Positions 9,675 through 19,238 of a DNA stretch of 38,395 nt are shown here, piece by piece. Each line of letters begins with the position of its first letter. The stretch's first letter is position 1. This stretch comes from Propionibacteriaceae bacterium AM104-82 (GTDB taxonomy: Bacteria > Actinomycetota > Actinomycetes > Propionibacteriales > Propionibacteriaceae). The translations under genes and the position numbers were made by a program. Location: positions 1 to 38,395 of the forward strand of contig JAQDQK010000030.1 in the NCBI GenBank assembly GCA_027658995.1, written 5' to 3'. The notes beneath the pieces were generated by a model, which was given only the letters and a program-made list of their open reading frames with translations, was not told where the DNA came from and did not search any database.

Positions 9675-10846
9675 GCGAGGTGCGCGGACGCTGGTCGCCC
9701 GCCCTGCTGGCCGCCGCCCGGATCGCCGTCGGCACCGCCACCGCACGGCCCTCGAGCCCCGCCTGGACCGACGCGCGCGGCACTCTGACCCGCGACGACC
9801 TCGCGCGAACCGTGCTGGCAACGGCGCGCGAGCTTCCCCCCGGGCCCGTCGTGGTGCACTCCGAGGACCAGCGCGCGGTCGCCGTCGAGTCCCTCGCCGG
9901 ACTGGTTGCCCGCCGCTCGGTGCGGATCGTGCCGCCGTCGGCCGGAGCGACGGCCCTGGAGTCGGCCAGGCGGTCGAGCGCCGGCCGCGGCGTCTCGTTC
10001 TTCACCTCCGGTTCGACGGGCGACCCGACGCTGCGCCACACCAGGCGCGGCCCGCTCGCCACGGCCCAACTGATCTCACCGCTCGGCCTGCTGCCGATCC
10101 CCCGTCATCCGAGCGTCGGCTGCCTGTCCCCCGTCGACCACGGCCACGGCTGGAGCGTGCTGCTGCTGACCCTGCTGCTCGGCGGCCACTTCATCTCGGC
10201 CACCCGCGACGCCCGGCCGATCCGGGCGGCGGGCCGCGTCGACCTGCTCACCGGGTTGCCGCTCCTGCTGCGCGAGTTCGCCTCGGCCGCGACGCGACCA
10301 CGGATCGGGCTGGTGCTGAGCGGCTCCGACCGCCTCGAGGACGCCGACGACCTGGCCACCAGGCTCGGCGCGCCCGTCTACGACGCCTACGGCTCGACCG
10401 AGGCGGGCACCCTCTGCCTGGCGTCGCCCGAGGACCGGCTGCGCTCCCCCGGCACCGTCGGCAGGCCGCTGTCCGGCGTGCGGATCCGCGAGCGCGAGGG
10501 CGTCCTGGAGGCCCGCTCCCCGATGCTCGGCGGCGCCGCGTTCCGGGGCGACCGGGGCCACATCAGCGACGGCCTCGTGCACGTCTCGGGGCGCGCCGAC
10601 AGCAGCGTCGTCACCGGCGGCGTCGTCACGGACCCGGCCCGGCTGCGCCAGTCCCTGCTGGCGATCGAAGGGGTCGAGTCGGTCGACCTGGAGGTCGTCG
10701 GCGACCCGCGCTTCGGAACCCGGCAGGCGGCGACGCTCCACGCGCGCCACCCCCTCGATCCCGAAGATGTCCGCGCGCGGATCCGGGCCGAACTCGGCGC
10801 AGCGGCCACCCCGGCCAGGGTCAGGATCGTCCGGATCGGCCCCTGA
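9671..10846 (+). CDS. AMP-binding (ANL superfamily) protein lacking the C-terminal catalytic lysine
   Basis: A 391-residue member of the acyl-CoA synthetase / adenylate-forming superfamily, shorter than the usual 500 or more. The P-loop-like motif is FFTSGSTGDPT (residues 110-120), but the lysine normally found after the proline is missing. The A5 motif YGSTEAG lies at 240-246 and a GRADSSVVTGG hinge-like motif near 315. The protein ends at ARVRIVRIGP, just where family members would continue into the loop with the catalytic lysine. It could be a ligase with altered chemistry, a binding protein, or a decayed enzyme. It is translationally coupled to the upstream SDR gene. The pairing of an SDR with an AMP ligase recalls OleD/OleC-type lipid pathways, but OleA and OleB are absent, so that is only an analogy. 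Confidence 0.75.
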   Translation: MSEVRGRWSPALLAAARIAVGTATARPSSPAWTDARGTLTRDDLARTVLATARELPPGPVVVHSEDQRAVAVESLAGLVARRSVRIVPPSAGATALESARRSSAGRGVSFFTSGSTGDPTLRHTRRGPLATAQLISPLGLLPIPRHPSVGCLSPVDHGHGWSVLLLTLLLGGHFISATRDARPIRAAGRVDLLTGLPLLLREFASAATRPRIGLVLSGSDRLEDADDLATRLGAPVYDAYGSTEAGTLCLASPEDRLRSPGTVGRPLSGVRIREREGVLEARSPMLGGAAFRGDRGHISDGLVHVSGRADSSVVTGGVVTDPARLRQSLLAIEGVESVDLEVVGDPRFGTRQAATLHARHPLDPEDVRARIRAELGAAATPARVRIVRIGP

Positions 10847-10970
10847 GACCACGGCTCGCCGCGCGACAAATACCTCGGATCGAACAACCCTCGCCGATGC
10901 CCCCTTCGACAAGGCCCGATCCCCTTTCGGAGACAACCCACTGGACACCCTTCTCAACAGAACGATCGAT

Positions 10971-10997
10971 TGCTAACGTTAACTGCTAGCGCTAACA
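10971..10997. promoter_or_regulatory. Two tandem LacI-type operators upstream of the GH95 gene
   Basis: Two 14-base palindromes centred on CG follow each other with 13-base centre spacing: TGCTAACGTTAACT (10971-10984) and TGCTAGCGCTAACA (10984-10997). The second differs at one pair from a perfect TGTTAGCGCTAACA palindrome, a type typical of LacI-family sugar repressors. They lie 67-93 bases before the GH95 ATG, where a promoter is expected. A degenerate relative occurs before the sugar-binding protein gene (19239-19252). The repressor gene is not in this window. Otherwise nothing recognisable occupies 10847-11063. Confidence 0.65.
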
Positions 10998-11063
10998 ATT
11001 GCCGTCGACGCCGTCGGCGGTCCCCCAGAGTGAGCAGAGTCGCCCCACCAAGGAGGAGCCCCC

Positions 11064-14000
11064 ATGCAGGGTCCAACACTTTCCCGACGCCACGCACTGC
11101 AGTTCGGCGGTGCCGCAGCCGCGGCCACCACGCTGCCCCAGTTCCTTGCCGCCCGGCCGGCCTCGGCCGACCAGTCGACGCCCACCCCCGCGCCGCACCC
11201 GACGGGCTCGATCGCCCGCCCCGACGTCTCCCCCAGGTCGCTGTGGTACGCGACCCCCGCCTCCGACTGGGAGAAGCAGGCGCTGCCCATCGGCAATGGA
11301 CGCCTGGGCGCCATGCTGTTCGGGCACCCCGATCAGGAGGTGGTGCAGTTCAACGAGCAGAGCCTGTGGGGCGGCCTCAACAACTGGGACGGCGCCTACG
11401 ACACGGGTATCACGGGCTTCGGGTCGTACCGCAACTTCGGATCGCTGACGCTGTCCTTCAAGGGACGCGCTGAGGTCACCTCCCCCGGCGGCCCGTACCA
11501 GGTCTCCGGCAACGAGACCGTCGAACGCTCCTACGACGGCTCCTCCAGCACCAAGTGGTGCCTGATCGGCCCGCCCGCGCACGTCTTCTGGCAGGCCAAG
11601 CTGCCCTCGCCCACGGTCGTCACGTCGTACTCCATCACGTCGGCAAACGACGTGCCCGCCCGCGACCCGCAGGACTGGGTCTTCGAGGGCTCCAACGACG
11701 GCACCACCTGGACCAGGCTCGACGCGCGCTCCATCGCCCCCTTCGAGCAGCGCTTCCAGACAAAGACCTTCGAGTTCTCCAACTCGACCGCCTACAACCA
11801 CTACCGCTTCGACATCTCGACCAAGCCGGGCGTGAGCCACTTCCAGCTTTCCGAGATCTCACTCGGTGGCGTCAACCTCGCCGACGGTGACACGCTGTTC
11901 GTCTCGTCCCCGTCGGGGCACGCCGACTCGCTGGTCGGCAGCATCGACAACTCGACCGACACGGTGTGGTCGGCCGCTGGCCGGCCAGTGTGGCAGGTGC
12001 AGTTCGGCGCGGCCCGCCGGATCACCGGCTACTCCGTCACGAGCGGCGCAGGCTCTGCCGCCAAGGATCCGTCGGCCTGGACCTTCTCGGGCTCGAACGA
12101 CGCCCTCACCTGGACCGAACTCGACACCGCGAGCGGCGCGTCCTTCCCCGGACGGGGTGCCGAGTTGGTGCGCAACCTTGGCTCGCCCGCGCAGTTCGCC
12201 TACTACCGCCTCACCTTCCAGGCCGACGCCGGGATCGAGGTCGGCGGCATCGCGCTGCTGGCCCCCGGCTACAGCACGCGCTCGCAGTCCATCGTCGTGG
12301 ACTACCGGCGCGCGCTCGACCTGCCGACGGGCGTGCACACCACCCACTTCGCGACCTCCAACGGCACCGTGCTGCGCGAGTCCTTCGCCTCCCGCGACGC
12401 CGACGTCATCGCGCTGCGCTACACGACCGACCGGCCCGGCGGCATGACGACCACGCTGCGGTTCACGTCCGCGCAGGACAACGCGCCGACGGTGGCCGAC
12501 GCCGCCAAGGGGCGGATCAGCTTCGCGGGCACCATGGCCAACAAGCTGAGCCACGCCGCGGCCATCGACGTCGACACCGACGGCACCATCACCGAGAGCG
12601 GCGGCGCGCTCGTCATCACCGGCGCCACCCGCATCGCGCTGCTGCTCGATGCCCGGACCGACTACAAGCTCTCCGCGGCTGACGGGTGGCGCGGGGAGGC
12701 CCCGAAGCCACGGGTCGAGACGACGCTGCAGGCCGCGTCCGCCGTCGACTTCGCCAAGCTCCGCTCCGACCACATCGCGCGGGTCGGCTCGATCATGAAC
12801 CGGGTCTCGGTCGACTGGGGATCGAGCGACGACGACGTGCAGGCGCTGCCGACCGACCAGCGCCTCGCCCGCTATGCCAAGGGCAAGCCGGACCTGGTGC
12901 TGGAGCAGATCCTGTTCGACTTCGGCCGCTACCTGCTGAGCGGATCATCGCGCCCCGGCGGCCTTCCCGCCAACCTGCAGGGCCTGTGGAACAACTCCAA
13001 CAGCCCCGCCTGGGGCGCGGACTACCACACCAACATCAACGTCCAGATGAACTACTGGGCGGCAGAGGTGACCGACCTGGGCGACTCGCACACGGCGCTC
13101 GTCGACTTCATCCGCGAGGTCGCCGTCCCCAGTCGGGTCGCGACGCGCAAGGCCTTCGGCGACGTCCGTGGCTGGACGGCGCGCACGTCGCAGTCGATCT
13201 TCGGCGGCAACGGCTGGGAATGGAACACCGTCTCCAGCGCCTGGTACATGAGTCACGTCTACGAGCACTGGGCCTTCACTCAGGACAAGGCCTACCTGAG
13301 GGACGTGGCGCTGCCCATGATCCGGGAGATCTGCGAGTTCTGGGAGGACCGGCTGAAGGAACTGCCCGACGGCACCCTGGTCGCACCGGACGGCTGGTCA
13401 CCCGAGCACGGGCCCCGCGAGGACGGCGTCATGCACGACCAGCAGATCGTCTGGGACCTGTTCCAGAACTACCTGGACTGCTCCGACGCCCTCGGCGTGG
13501 CCGACCCGTACCGCGCCACGGTCGCGGACCTGCAGCAGCGCCTCGCCCCGAACAAGATCGGCAAGTGGGGCCAGTTGCAGGAGTGGCAGACCGACCGCGA
13601 CAACCCCAACGATCTGCACCGCCACACCTCGCACCTGTACGCCGTCTACCCGGGGCGCGAGATCACGACGCAGACGCCGGAGTTCGCGGCGGCCGCGCTG
13701 GTGTCGCTGAAGGCGCGCTGCGGTGAGAAGGAGGGCGTGCCGTTCACGGAGGAGACCGTCTCGGGCGACTCGCGCCGCTCCTGGACGTGGCTGTGGCGGG
13801 CCGCGCTGTTCGCCCGCCTCGGTGAGGCCGAGCGGGCCAGGATGATGGTGCGAGGCCTGCTGCGCTTCAACACGTTGAAGAACCTGTTCGCCAACCATCC
13901 GCCCTTCCAGATGGACGGCAACTTCGGCATCACGGGCGCCGTGTCCGAGATGCTGCTGCAGAGCCACGACGGCGCGATCCGCCTGCTTCCGGCGCTGCCG

Positions 14001-14225
14001 GAGGACTGGGCGCCGAGCGGTTCGTTCAGCAACCTGCGGGCGCGCGGCAGCTACCGCGTGAGCGTCCGCTGGGAGAAGGGCAAGGTCGTCTGGTACGACG
14101 TGGTCGCCGACCGCGCCCCGAACATGAGCAACGTGGTGGTCGTCGTCAACGGGCAGCGCCGCAAGGTCAAGCCCGCCAACGTGAAGGCGAGCAACCCGAT
14201 GCGTGACCTCGGACCGGCCAAGTAG
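11064..14225 (+). CDS. Tat-exported GH95 alpha-L-fucosidase-like enzyme with inserted F5/8C-like modules
   Basis: A 1053-residue exported glycosidase expected to remove terminal alpha-L-fucose (GH95 also contains galactosidases). A twin-arginine signal (LSRRHALQF, Arg8-Arg9) ends near ASA at residue 35. The GH95 N-terminal domain starts at [10 protein letters not shown] (about 60). It is interrupted after LTLSFKG (134) and resumes at VDYRRALDL (412). The inserted ~275 residues hold two similar discoidin/F5-8-type-C-like units, each with a W.F.GSND..TW.LD core near 205-220 and 339-354. Catalytic-region motifs follow: [12 protein letters not shown] with Asn657 and Asn659, [11 protein letters not shown] with Glu781, and MDGNFG with Asp950; these likely correspond to the Asn pair, acid and Asp known from bifidobacterial AfcA. 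AAGGAGGAG precedes the ATG. LacI-type operators suggest sugar induction. Confidence 0.9.
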   Translation: MQGPTLSRRHALQFGGAAAAATTLPQFLAARPASADQSTPTPAPHPTGSIARPDVSPRSLWYATPASDWEKQALPIGNGRLGAMLFGHPDQEVVQFNEQSLWGGLNNWDGAYDTGITGFGSYRNFGSLTLSFKGRAEVTSPGGPYQVSGNETVERSYDGSSSTKWCLIGPPAHVFWQAKLPSPTVVTSYSITSANDVPARDPQDWVFEGSNDGTTWTRLDARSIAPFEQRFQTKTFEFSNSTAYNHYRFDISTKPGVSHFQLSEISLGGVNLADGDTLFVSSPSGHADSLVGSIDNSTDTVWSAAGRPVWQVQFGAARRITGYSVTSGAGSAAKDPSAWTFSGSNDALTWTELDTASGASFPGRGAELVRNLGSPAQFAYYRLTFQADAGIEVGGIALLAPGYSTRSQSIVVDYRRALDLPTGVHTTHFATSNGTVLRESFASRDADVIALRYTTDRPGGMTTTLRFTSAQDNAPTVADAAKGRISFAGTMANKLSHAAAIDVDTDGTITESGGALVITGATRIALLLDARTDYKLSAADGWRGEAPKPRVETTLQAASAVDFAKLRSDHIARVGSIMNRVSVDWGSSDDDVQALPTDQRLARYAKGKPDLVLEQILFDFGRYLLSGSSRPGGLPANLQGLWNNSNSPAWGADYHTNINVQMNYWAAEVTDLGDSHTALVDFIREVAVPSRVATRKAFGDVRGWTARTSQSIFGGNGWEWNTVSSAWYMSHVYEHWAFTQDKAYLRDVALPMIREICEFWEDRLKELPDGTLVAPDGWSPEHGPREDGVMHDQQIVWDLFQNYLDCSDALGVADPYRATVADLQQRLAPNKIGKWGQLQEWQTDRDNPNDLHRHTSHLYAVYPGREITTQTPEFAAAALVSLKARCGEKEGVPFTEETVSGDSRRSWTWLWRAALFARLGEAERARMMVRGLLRFNTLKNLFANHPPFQMDGNFGITGAVSEMLLQSHDGAIRLLPALPEDWAPSGSFSNLRARGSYRVSVRWEKGKVVWYDVVADRAPNMSNVVVVVNGQRRKVKPANVKASNPMRDLGPAK

Positions 14226-14244
14226 CAATTGCACGACCCATCTG

Positions 14245-14276
14245 GGCCCCGGCACCGGCGACGGTGTCGGGGCCTT
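14245..14276 (+). terminator. Rho-independent terminator after the GH95 gene
   Basis: GGCCCCGGCACC pairs with GGTGTCGGGGCC in a 12-base-pair stem (one G-T pair) around a six-base loop, then TTG. It begins 20 bases after the GH95 stop. Its 3' part is duplicated in the adjoining 33-base repeat. Confidence 0.75.
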
Positions 14277-14316
14277 GTCGCGCGGCACCGGCGACGGTGT
14301 CGGGGCCTTGTCGCGC
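14251..14316. repeat. Perfect 33-base tandem duplication within the terminator region
   Basis: The 33 bases at 14251-14283 recur exactly at 14284-14316. Each copy contains GGCACC, GACGGTGTC and GGGGCCTTGTCGCGC. The second copy carries the short internal hairpin but lacks the GGCCCC arm that completes the main stem. It looks like a recent slippage duplication. Confidence 0.9.
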
Positions 14317-14370
14317 GCGCAAACCGCCGGGATCGGCGCGGCGCCTGACGAGCGCGCCTAGTGTGGAGAC

Positions 14371-15780
14371 ATGGCAGGACAGGTACTGACCCCGCAGGGC
14401 GAGGACTTCCCTCGCTGGTATCAAGACGTCGTCGCGAGGGCCGAACTCGCCGAGAACGGCCCGGTGCGCGGCACGATGGTGATCCGCCCCACCGGGTACG
14501 CCGTCTGGGAGCGCATCCAGGCCGAACTCGACGAGCGGATCAAGGCGGCTGGCGTCGACAACGCCTACTTCCCACTGTTCCTGCCGCAGTCCTACCTTGC
14601 GAAGGAGGCCGAGCACGTCGAGGGCTTCAGCCCGGAGTTGGCCGTCGTCACGCACGCGGGCGGCAAGGAGTTGGAGGAGCCCGTCGTGGTGCGACCCACC
14701 TCCGAGACGATCATCGGCGAGTACATGGCCAAGTGGATCAACTCCTACCGCGACCTGCCGCTGCTGCTGAACCAGTGGTCGAACGTGGTGCGGTGGGAGA
14801 TGCGTCCGAGGGTGTTCCTGCGCACCAGCGAGTTCCTGTGGCAGGAGGGCCACACGGCGCACCGAACGCAGCAGGAGGCGGCCGCGTTCGCGGAGAGGAT
14901 CCACCGCGAGGTCTACGAGGACTTCATGACGCAGGTGCTGGCGATCCCCGTCATCCGGGGCAGGAAGACGGCGGCCGAGCGGTTCGCTGGCGCCGTCAAC
15001 ACCCTGACGCTCGAGGCGATGATGCGCGATGGCAAGGCGCTGCAGATGGGCACCTCGCACGAACTCGGCCAGAACTTCGCGCGCGCCTTCAACATCGTCT
15101 ACCTGTCCGACCAGGGGCAACAGGAGTTGGCCTGGACGACGTCGTGGGGCAGTTCGACCCGGATGATCGGCGCCCTGATCATGTCGCACGGAGACGACAA
15201 CGGGCTGCGCCTCCCGCCGCGGCTCGCGCCCGTGCAGGCGCTCGTGATGATCGTCAAGGACGGCGAGGGCGTGCACGAGGCCGCGCACCGCCTGGTCGAC
15301 GAACTGCGCCACACGGGCATCCGGGCCAGGCTGGACGACCGGACCGAAGTCGCCTTCGGGCGAAGGGCCGTCGACGCCGAACTCAAGGGCATCCCGCTTC
15401 GCCTGGAGATCGGGCCCCGCGAACTCGCCGAGGGCAAGGTCACGCTGGTGCGCCGGATCATGGGCGGCAAGGACGTCGTGGCGCTCGACCAGGCCGCGGC
15501 GCTGTCGGCAGAGGCGCTGCTCGTCGACCACCAGGCGCTGTTCGATGAGGCGGAGGTGCGCCTCGACCTGCGCACCGAAGACGTCGAGACGGTCGACGAC
15601 GCGGTCGCGGCGGCCCAGAAGGGGCTCGCCCGCATCCCGTGGGCCAAGTTGGGCGTGGAGGGCGAACGCCACCTGGCGGCGTCGTCGATCACGGTGCGCT
15701 GCCTGGTCCGCGACGACGAGACCATGCCTGTCAGCGACGACGACCCCGAGGCCTACGCCATCGTCGGCCGCGCCTACTGA
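14371..15780 (+). CDS. proS: Prolyl-tRNA synthetase, eukaryote/archaeal-like short type
   Basis: Charges tRNA-Pro with proline. The 469-residue protein lacks the ~180-residue editing insertion of the common bacterial form. It has class II motifs in order: GTMVIRPTGYAVWERIQ near 35, VVRPTSETIIGEYMAKW (motif 2 region, about 108), RWEMRPRVFLRTSEFLWQEGHTAH near 145, then the HGDDNGLRLPPRLAP segment and an anticodon-binding domain to the end. This is the ProRS-3 type found in archaea, eukaryotes and some bacteria, including actinobacteria. GGAG lies just before the ATG and TAGTGT about 12 bases upstream could be a -10 element. It ends in a very strong hairpin shared with the convergent sugar ABC operon. 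Confidence 0.94.
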   Translation: MAGQVLTPQGEDFPRWYQDVVARAELAENGPVRGTMVIRPTGYAVWERIQAELDERIKAAGVDNAYFPLFLPQSYLAKEAEHVEGFSPELAVVTHAGGKELEEPVVVRPTSETIIGEYMAKWINSYRDLPLLLNQWSNVVRWEMRPRVFLRTSEFLWQEGHTAHRTQQEAAAFAERIHREVYEDFMTQVLAIPVIRGRKTAAERFAGAVNTLTLEAMMRDGKALQMGTSHELGQNFARAFNIVYLSDQGQQELAWTTSWGSSTRMIGALIMSHGDDNGLRLPPRLAPVQALVMIVKDGEGVHEAAHRLVDELRHTGIRARLDDRTEVAFGRRAVDAELKGIPLRLEIGPRELAEGKVTLVRRIMGGKDVVALDQAAALSAEALLVDHQALFDEAEVRLDLRTEDVETVDDAVAAAQKGLARIPWAKLGVEGERHLAASSITVRCLVRDDETMPVSDDDPEAYAIVGRAY

Positions 15781-15793
15781 CGCGGGCACGCGA

Positions 15794-15831
15794 GGAGGGC
15801 CAGGCCACCCGCACCGGTGGCCTGGCCCTCC
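15794..15831. terminator. Strong terminator hairpin between convergent proS and sugar ABC genes
   Basis: A perfect 16-base-pair stem (GGAGGGCCAGGCCACC with its complement) closes a six-base loop. On the plus strand it is followed by CGTCTTGT. It starts 13 bases after the proS stop and ends seven bases before the stop of the last ABC gene, so it can serve both. Confidence 0.85.
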
Positions 15832-15838
15832 CGTCTTG

Positions 15839-16687
15839 TCAGCCCTTGACCGCGCCCGAGGTCATGCCGCGGACGAAGAACCGCTGCATGCTGAAGAAGA
15901 TCAGCATCGGGACGATCATCGAGACGAACGCCCCAGCGGTGAGCAGTTCCCAGCCCTGGCCCTGGGTGCCCATGATCGACGACAGCGACACGATCACCGT
16001 CGAGTTCGCAGGCTTCAGGAACATCAGGGCGATCAGCAGGTCGTTCCACACCCACAGGAACTGCAGGATCGCGAAGCCCGCCACCGCTGGCATCGACATC
16101 GGAAGCACCAGCCTCCAGAAGGTCTGGAAGTGCGAGGCCCCGTCGACCTTCGCCGACTCGATGATCGAGCGCGGCAGGGTCGTCATGTAGTTGCGCAGCG
16201 TGTAGATCGCCAGCGGCATGCCGAATCCCGTGTGCAGCAGCCACACCGCAAGGAACTGCCCCGAGATGTTGATCCCGCGGGGCCCGAACAGGTCGAGCAT
16301 CGGCTGCAGCGCCACCTGCAGCGGGACGACCATCACGGCCACGATCGTGATGAACAGGAAGTCACGACCGCGGAAGTCCAGGAAGGTGAACGCGTAGGCC
16401 GCGAACGCGGCGAGCAGGATCGGCAGCACCGTCGCGGGGATCGCCACCGCGAACGAGTTGATGAACGAGGCGCCCATGTCGGTCTTCTCGAACACGCCCG
16501 CGTAGTTCTCCGCCGTGAACGGACCGAGCAGGCCGGTCCACCATCCGGTGGTGTTGATCAGGTCGATGTTGCGGAAGCTGGTGACCAGCAGGCCGATGGT
16601 GGGGATCAGCCACATGATGCACAGCAGGATCATCACGATGATGGAGACCCAACTGCGCCTGTATTCGGTGTCTGGTTGCTTGCTCAT
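15839..16687 (-). CDS. Sugar ABC transporter permease (MalG-like)
   Basis: A 282-residue inner-membrane permease of a CUT1-type carbohydrate importer. Six hydrophobic segments are visible, beginning with SIIVMILLCIMWLIPTIGLL near residue 15. The conserved cytoplasmic EAA loop, ESAKVDGASHFQTFWRLVLP, near 190-210 contacts the ATPase. The ATG overlaps the stop of the upstream permease gene (ATGA), so the two are translated together. No ATPase gene follows; in actinobacteria such systems often share one MsiK-type ATPase encoded elsewhere. The substrate is unknown; context suggests a sugar released by the GH95 enzymes. Confidence 0.9.
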   Translation of the reverse strand: MSKQPDTEYRRSWVSIIVMILLCIMWLIPTIGLLVTSFRNIDLINTTGWWTGLLGPFTAENYAGVFEKTDMGASFINSFAVAIPATVLPILLAAFAAYAFTFLDFRGRDFLFITIVAVMVVPLQVALQPMLDLFGPRGINISGQFLAVWLLHTGFGMPLAIYTLRNYMTTLPRSIIESAKVDGASHFQTFWRLVLPMSMPAVAGFAILQFLWVWNDLLIALMFLKPANSTVIVSLSSIMGTQGQGWELLTAGAFVSMIVPMLIFFSMQRFFVRGMTSGAVKG

Positions 16688-17844
16688 CGCTCAGCCTCCT
16701 CACGACGGAAGTGCCGCACCTGGAAGATCAGCACCGGAAGGACCGCAATCAGCAGGATGACGACGATGGCCGAGGCCTTACCTGCGTTGCGTTGGACGAA
16801 CAACTCCTGGAAGAACAGGTTGGCGATCACGTTGGTCTTGAAGTTGCCGTTGGTCATCACGTAGACGATGTCAAAGATCTTCATCACCATGATGAAGACG
16901 GTGACGAAGACCGTGATGATGGTGCCGAGCATCTGCGGAAGGATGATCAGGAAGAAGATCTTGAACTCGCTCGCCCCGTCGATGCGGGCGGCCTCGAGGG
17001 TCTCGTCCGGCACGTTCTTGATCGCCGTCGAGAGAAGCACCATCGCGTAGCCGACCTGCAGCCACACGACGATCACCATCAGCAGAAGGCTGTTGAGCGC
17101 CCACTTGTCGATGGTGAGCCAGGACTGCGGCTCGCCGCCGAGCGACTTGACGATGGCGTTCAGGAGGCCGATCTGGGTGTCACCCGACTTGTAGTCATAG
17201 ATGAAGCCCCAGATGGTGGAGGCGCCGACGAACGAGATCGCCATCGGCATGAAGATCAACGCCTTGGAGACCGCCTCGCCCTTCGGCGCCAGCCGATCGG
17301 CGAGCACCGCGACGAGCAGTCCGATGACCACCGTCGTGGCAGGCACGATCAGCAGCCACAGCACGTTGTTGCCGATGGTCCGCAGGAACTCCTGCGACCC
17401 GAGCACGTCCGCGTAGTTCTGGTACCACGGGGAGGCGTAGGCGGTGGAGTCCTTGTTGGCGAACGAGTAGTTGACGGTCTGGATCGTCGGGTAGAGAAGC
17501 AGCAGCCCGATGGTGAAGTAGCCGGGCAGGATCCAGGCGTACGGCATCAGGAACTGCCCGATCCGGCCGGGCAGCCCCTCGACGAACACGTTCATGCAGT
17601 AGAAGAACAGGAAGGCCCCGCCGATGCCGAGCACCATCGCCAGCAGCGCCTGGACGATCTTGTCGAGCACCGGGACACCCATCGCGAACCACTGTGGGTA
17701 GTAGGCAAGCGCCAGGAACCCGTTGCCGACGAACCAGCCGACCACGATCATCGACACCGCGCCGATCAGGATCTTCTTCGGATCGGCGGGGCTTTGAGCC
17801 TTGTCGGGCGGCGCCACCGCCGCAGACTCGACGGCGACGCTCAT
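16684..17844 (-). CDS. Sugar ABC transporter permease (MalF-like)
   Basis: The partner permease of the CUT1-type importer, 386 residues. It is longer than MalG-type partners because of three extra N-terminal hydrophobic segments before about residue 115, as in MalF/AglF proteins. The EAA motif is DETLEAARIDGASEFKIFFLIILP near 285-308. I chose the ATG at 17844, which overlaps the binding-protein stop as ATGA; an in-frame GTG at 17856 would add four residues, and neither has a good ribosome site, fitting translational coupling. The proteins together resemble alpha-glucoside-type AglEFG systems, but specificity cannot be read from sequence. Confidence 0.9.
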   Translation of the reverse strand: MSVAVESAAVAPPDKAQSPADPKKILIGAVSMIVVGWFVGNGFLALAYYPQWFAMGVPVLDKIVQALLAMVLGIGGAFLFFYCMNVFVEGLPGRIGQFLMPYAWILPGYFTIGLLLLYPTIQTVNYSFANKDSTAYASPWYQNYADVLGSQEFLRTIGNNVLWLLIVPATTVVIGLLVAVLADRLAPKGEAVSKALIFMPMAISFVGASTIWGFIYDYKSGDTQIGLLNAIVKSLGGEPQSWLTIDKWALNSLLLMVIVVWLQVGYAMVLLSTAIKNVPDETLEAARIDGASEFKIFFLIILPQMLGTIITVFVTVFIMVMKIFDIVYVMTNGNFKTNVIANLFFQELFVQRNAGKASAIVVILLIAVLPVLIFQVRHFRREEAER

Positions 17845-19184
17845 GATGTCGGCCACGACTGCTCGATGTCGTCGGCGACCTGCTGCGCCGTCTTCTCACC
17901 GGAGGTGAACGACACCATCCCGCTCCAGAAGCTGCCGCCGCCGACTGCGTTGGGCATCAGGTCAGAGCCGTCGTAGCGGAACACGTCGGCATTGGAGGCC
18001 ATCTCGGCGATCCGTCTGGTCGTCTCGTCCGGGTAGTTGGCCTGGTCGAAGGTCTTGTGCGGAGACAGCCAGCCACCCGCCTTCGCCCACTCGGCGCCGA
18101 ACTTGTCGCTCGTGAGGTACTTCATGACGGCGATCGCGTCGGGATCGTCACCGTTGAACAGCGCGGCGATGTCGCCGCCGCCGAGGATCGGCTGCCCCGC
18201 GTAGCCACCCTCATAGGGAGGGAACACGGCCGTTCCGACGGCGGTGTCGAGTTCCGCGGTGACAGCCTGCGGCAGCATGCTCGAGACGAAGTTGCCCTGC
18301 CTCATCCAGTAGCACTTGGGCGGCGACTCGAAAGCGGGATTCATGGCGTCGCCGAACCCGGTCGCGAGGATGCCGGTCCGCCCTCCGTAACTGTTGCCGT
18401 CGGTGAGGAGCAGTTTGTCCATCTCCTCGAACGACTTGACGATCCGCTCGTCGTTGAAGGGGATCTGGTGCTTGGTCCACTGGTCGTAGACGTCGGGGCC
18501 CCACATCCGCAGCACCAGTTCCTCGATCCAGTCGGTTCCTGGCCAGCCCGTCGCGGGGCCGGACTCGAACCCGACGCACCAGGGCGCGGTTCCTGAACTC
18601 TTGATCGTGTCGCCGATCTGCTGCATCTGCTGGATCGACTCGAACTCCGTCGGGTTACCCGCGGCCTTGTACGACTCGGGGTACCAGACGATGGACTTGA
18701 CGGCCATCCGCATCGGGGCGCCGTAGTAGCGGCCGTTGACCCGCGCCGCGTCGAGGAAGCCGGGGATGAGGGTGGCGTTGATCGCGTCGAAGTCGAGGTA
18801 GGTGTCGATCGGCTGGATCTGTTGCGCCTCCACCTGCTCGATCAGGCCGCCCGGTTGCGGGAACATCGCGATGTCGGGGGTGTCCCCGGAGCGTGCCTTT
18901 GCCTTGATCAGGGTCGTGAAGTCCTGCGAACTCGAGTACTCGATCGTGATCCCGGACTCGCTCTCGAACTGCTTGAGCGACTCCTCGAAGGCCTTGGCCT
19001 CGTCGCCGCCGAACGCCCCGAAGAGCGTGACGACCTTGTCACCGTCCGCGGAGCCCCCCGGGGCGATGAAGTCTCCCCCGCCTCCTCCTGCCGCGCGCGG
19101 GTTCGGATCCTGCAGACAGCCAGCCAGTAGGACAGTGACGGCGATCGCCGCTCCCACCAGTGCCGTGCGTCGTTGTCGGCCCAT
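17841..19184 (-). CDS. Sugar ABC transporter substrate-binding lipoprotein
   Basis: A 447-residue family-1 extracellular solute-binding protein. The N-terminus MGRQRRTALV, a hydrophobic core and the lipobox LLAGC (Cys23) mark a membrane-anchored lipoprotein, followed by a Gly-rich linker. The mature part opens with VVTLFGAFGGDEAKAFEESLKQFE and contains GDTPDIAMFPQPGG, common in this family, and many Trp/Tyr residues that would stack on sugar rings. The ATG at 19184 has GAGAGGGG upstream. It is the first gene of the importer operon. A degenerate copy of the LacI-type operator seen before the GH95 gene lies 55 bases upstream. AglE-like alpha-glucoside binding is a plausible alternative to fucoside binding. 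Confidence 0.9.
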   Translation of the reverse strand: MGRQRRTALVGAAIAVTVLLAGCLQDPNPRAAGGGGGDFIAPGGSADGDKVVTLFGAFGGDEAKAFEESLKQFESESGITIEYSSSQDFTTLIKAKARSGDTPDIAMFPQPGGLIEQVEAQQIQPIDTYLDFDAINATLIPGFLDAARVNGRYYGAPMRMAVKSIVWYPESYKAAGNPTEFESIQQMQQIGDTIKSSGTAPWCVGFESGPATGWPGTDWIEELVLRMWGPDVYDQWTKHQIPFNDERIVKSFEEMDKLLLTDGNSYGGRTGILATGFGDAMNPAFESPPKCYWMRQGNFVSSMLPQAVTAELDTAVGTAVFPPYEGGYAGQPILGGGDIAALFNGDDPDAIAVMKYLTSDKFGAEWAKAGGWLSPHKTFDQANYPDETTRRIAEMASNADVFRYDGSDLMPNAVGGGSFWSGMVSFTSGEKTAQQVADDIEQSWPTS

Positions 19185-19238
19185 CGTTACCCCTCTCCCA
19201 CTCCCCGTCGTTGGGGCGTGTGACCCGGTCTTGAGATG

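Noticed and set aside
9247..10069. Minus-strand frames opposite the SDR and AMP-binding genes
   Set aside because: They are Arg/Ala/Ser-rich with no motifs and no ribosome site, as expected for antisense shadows.
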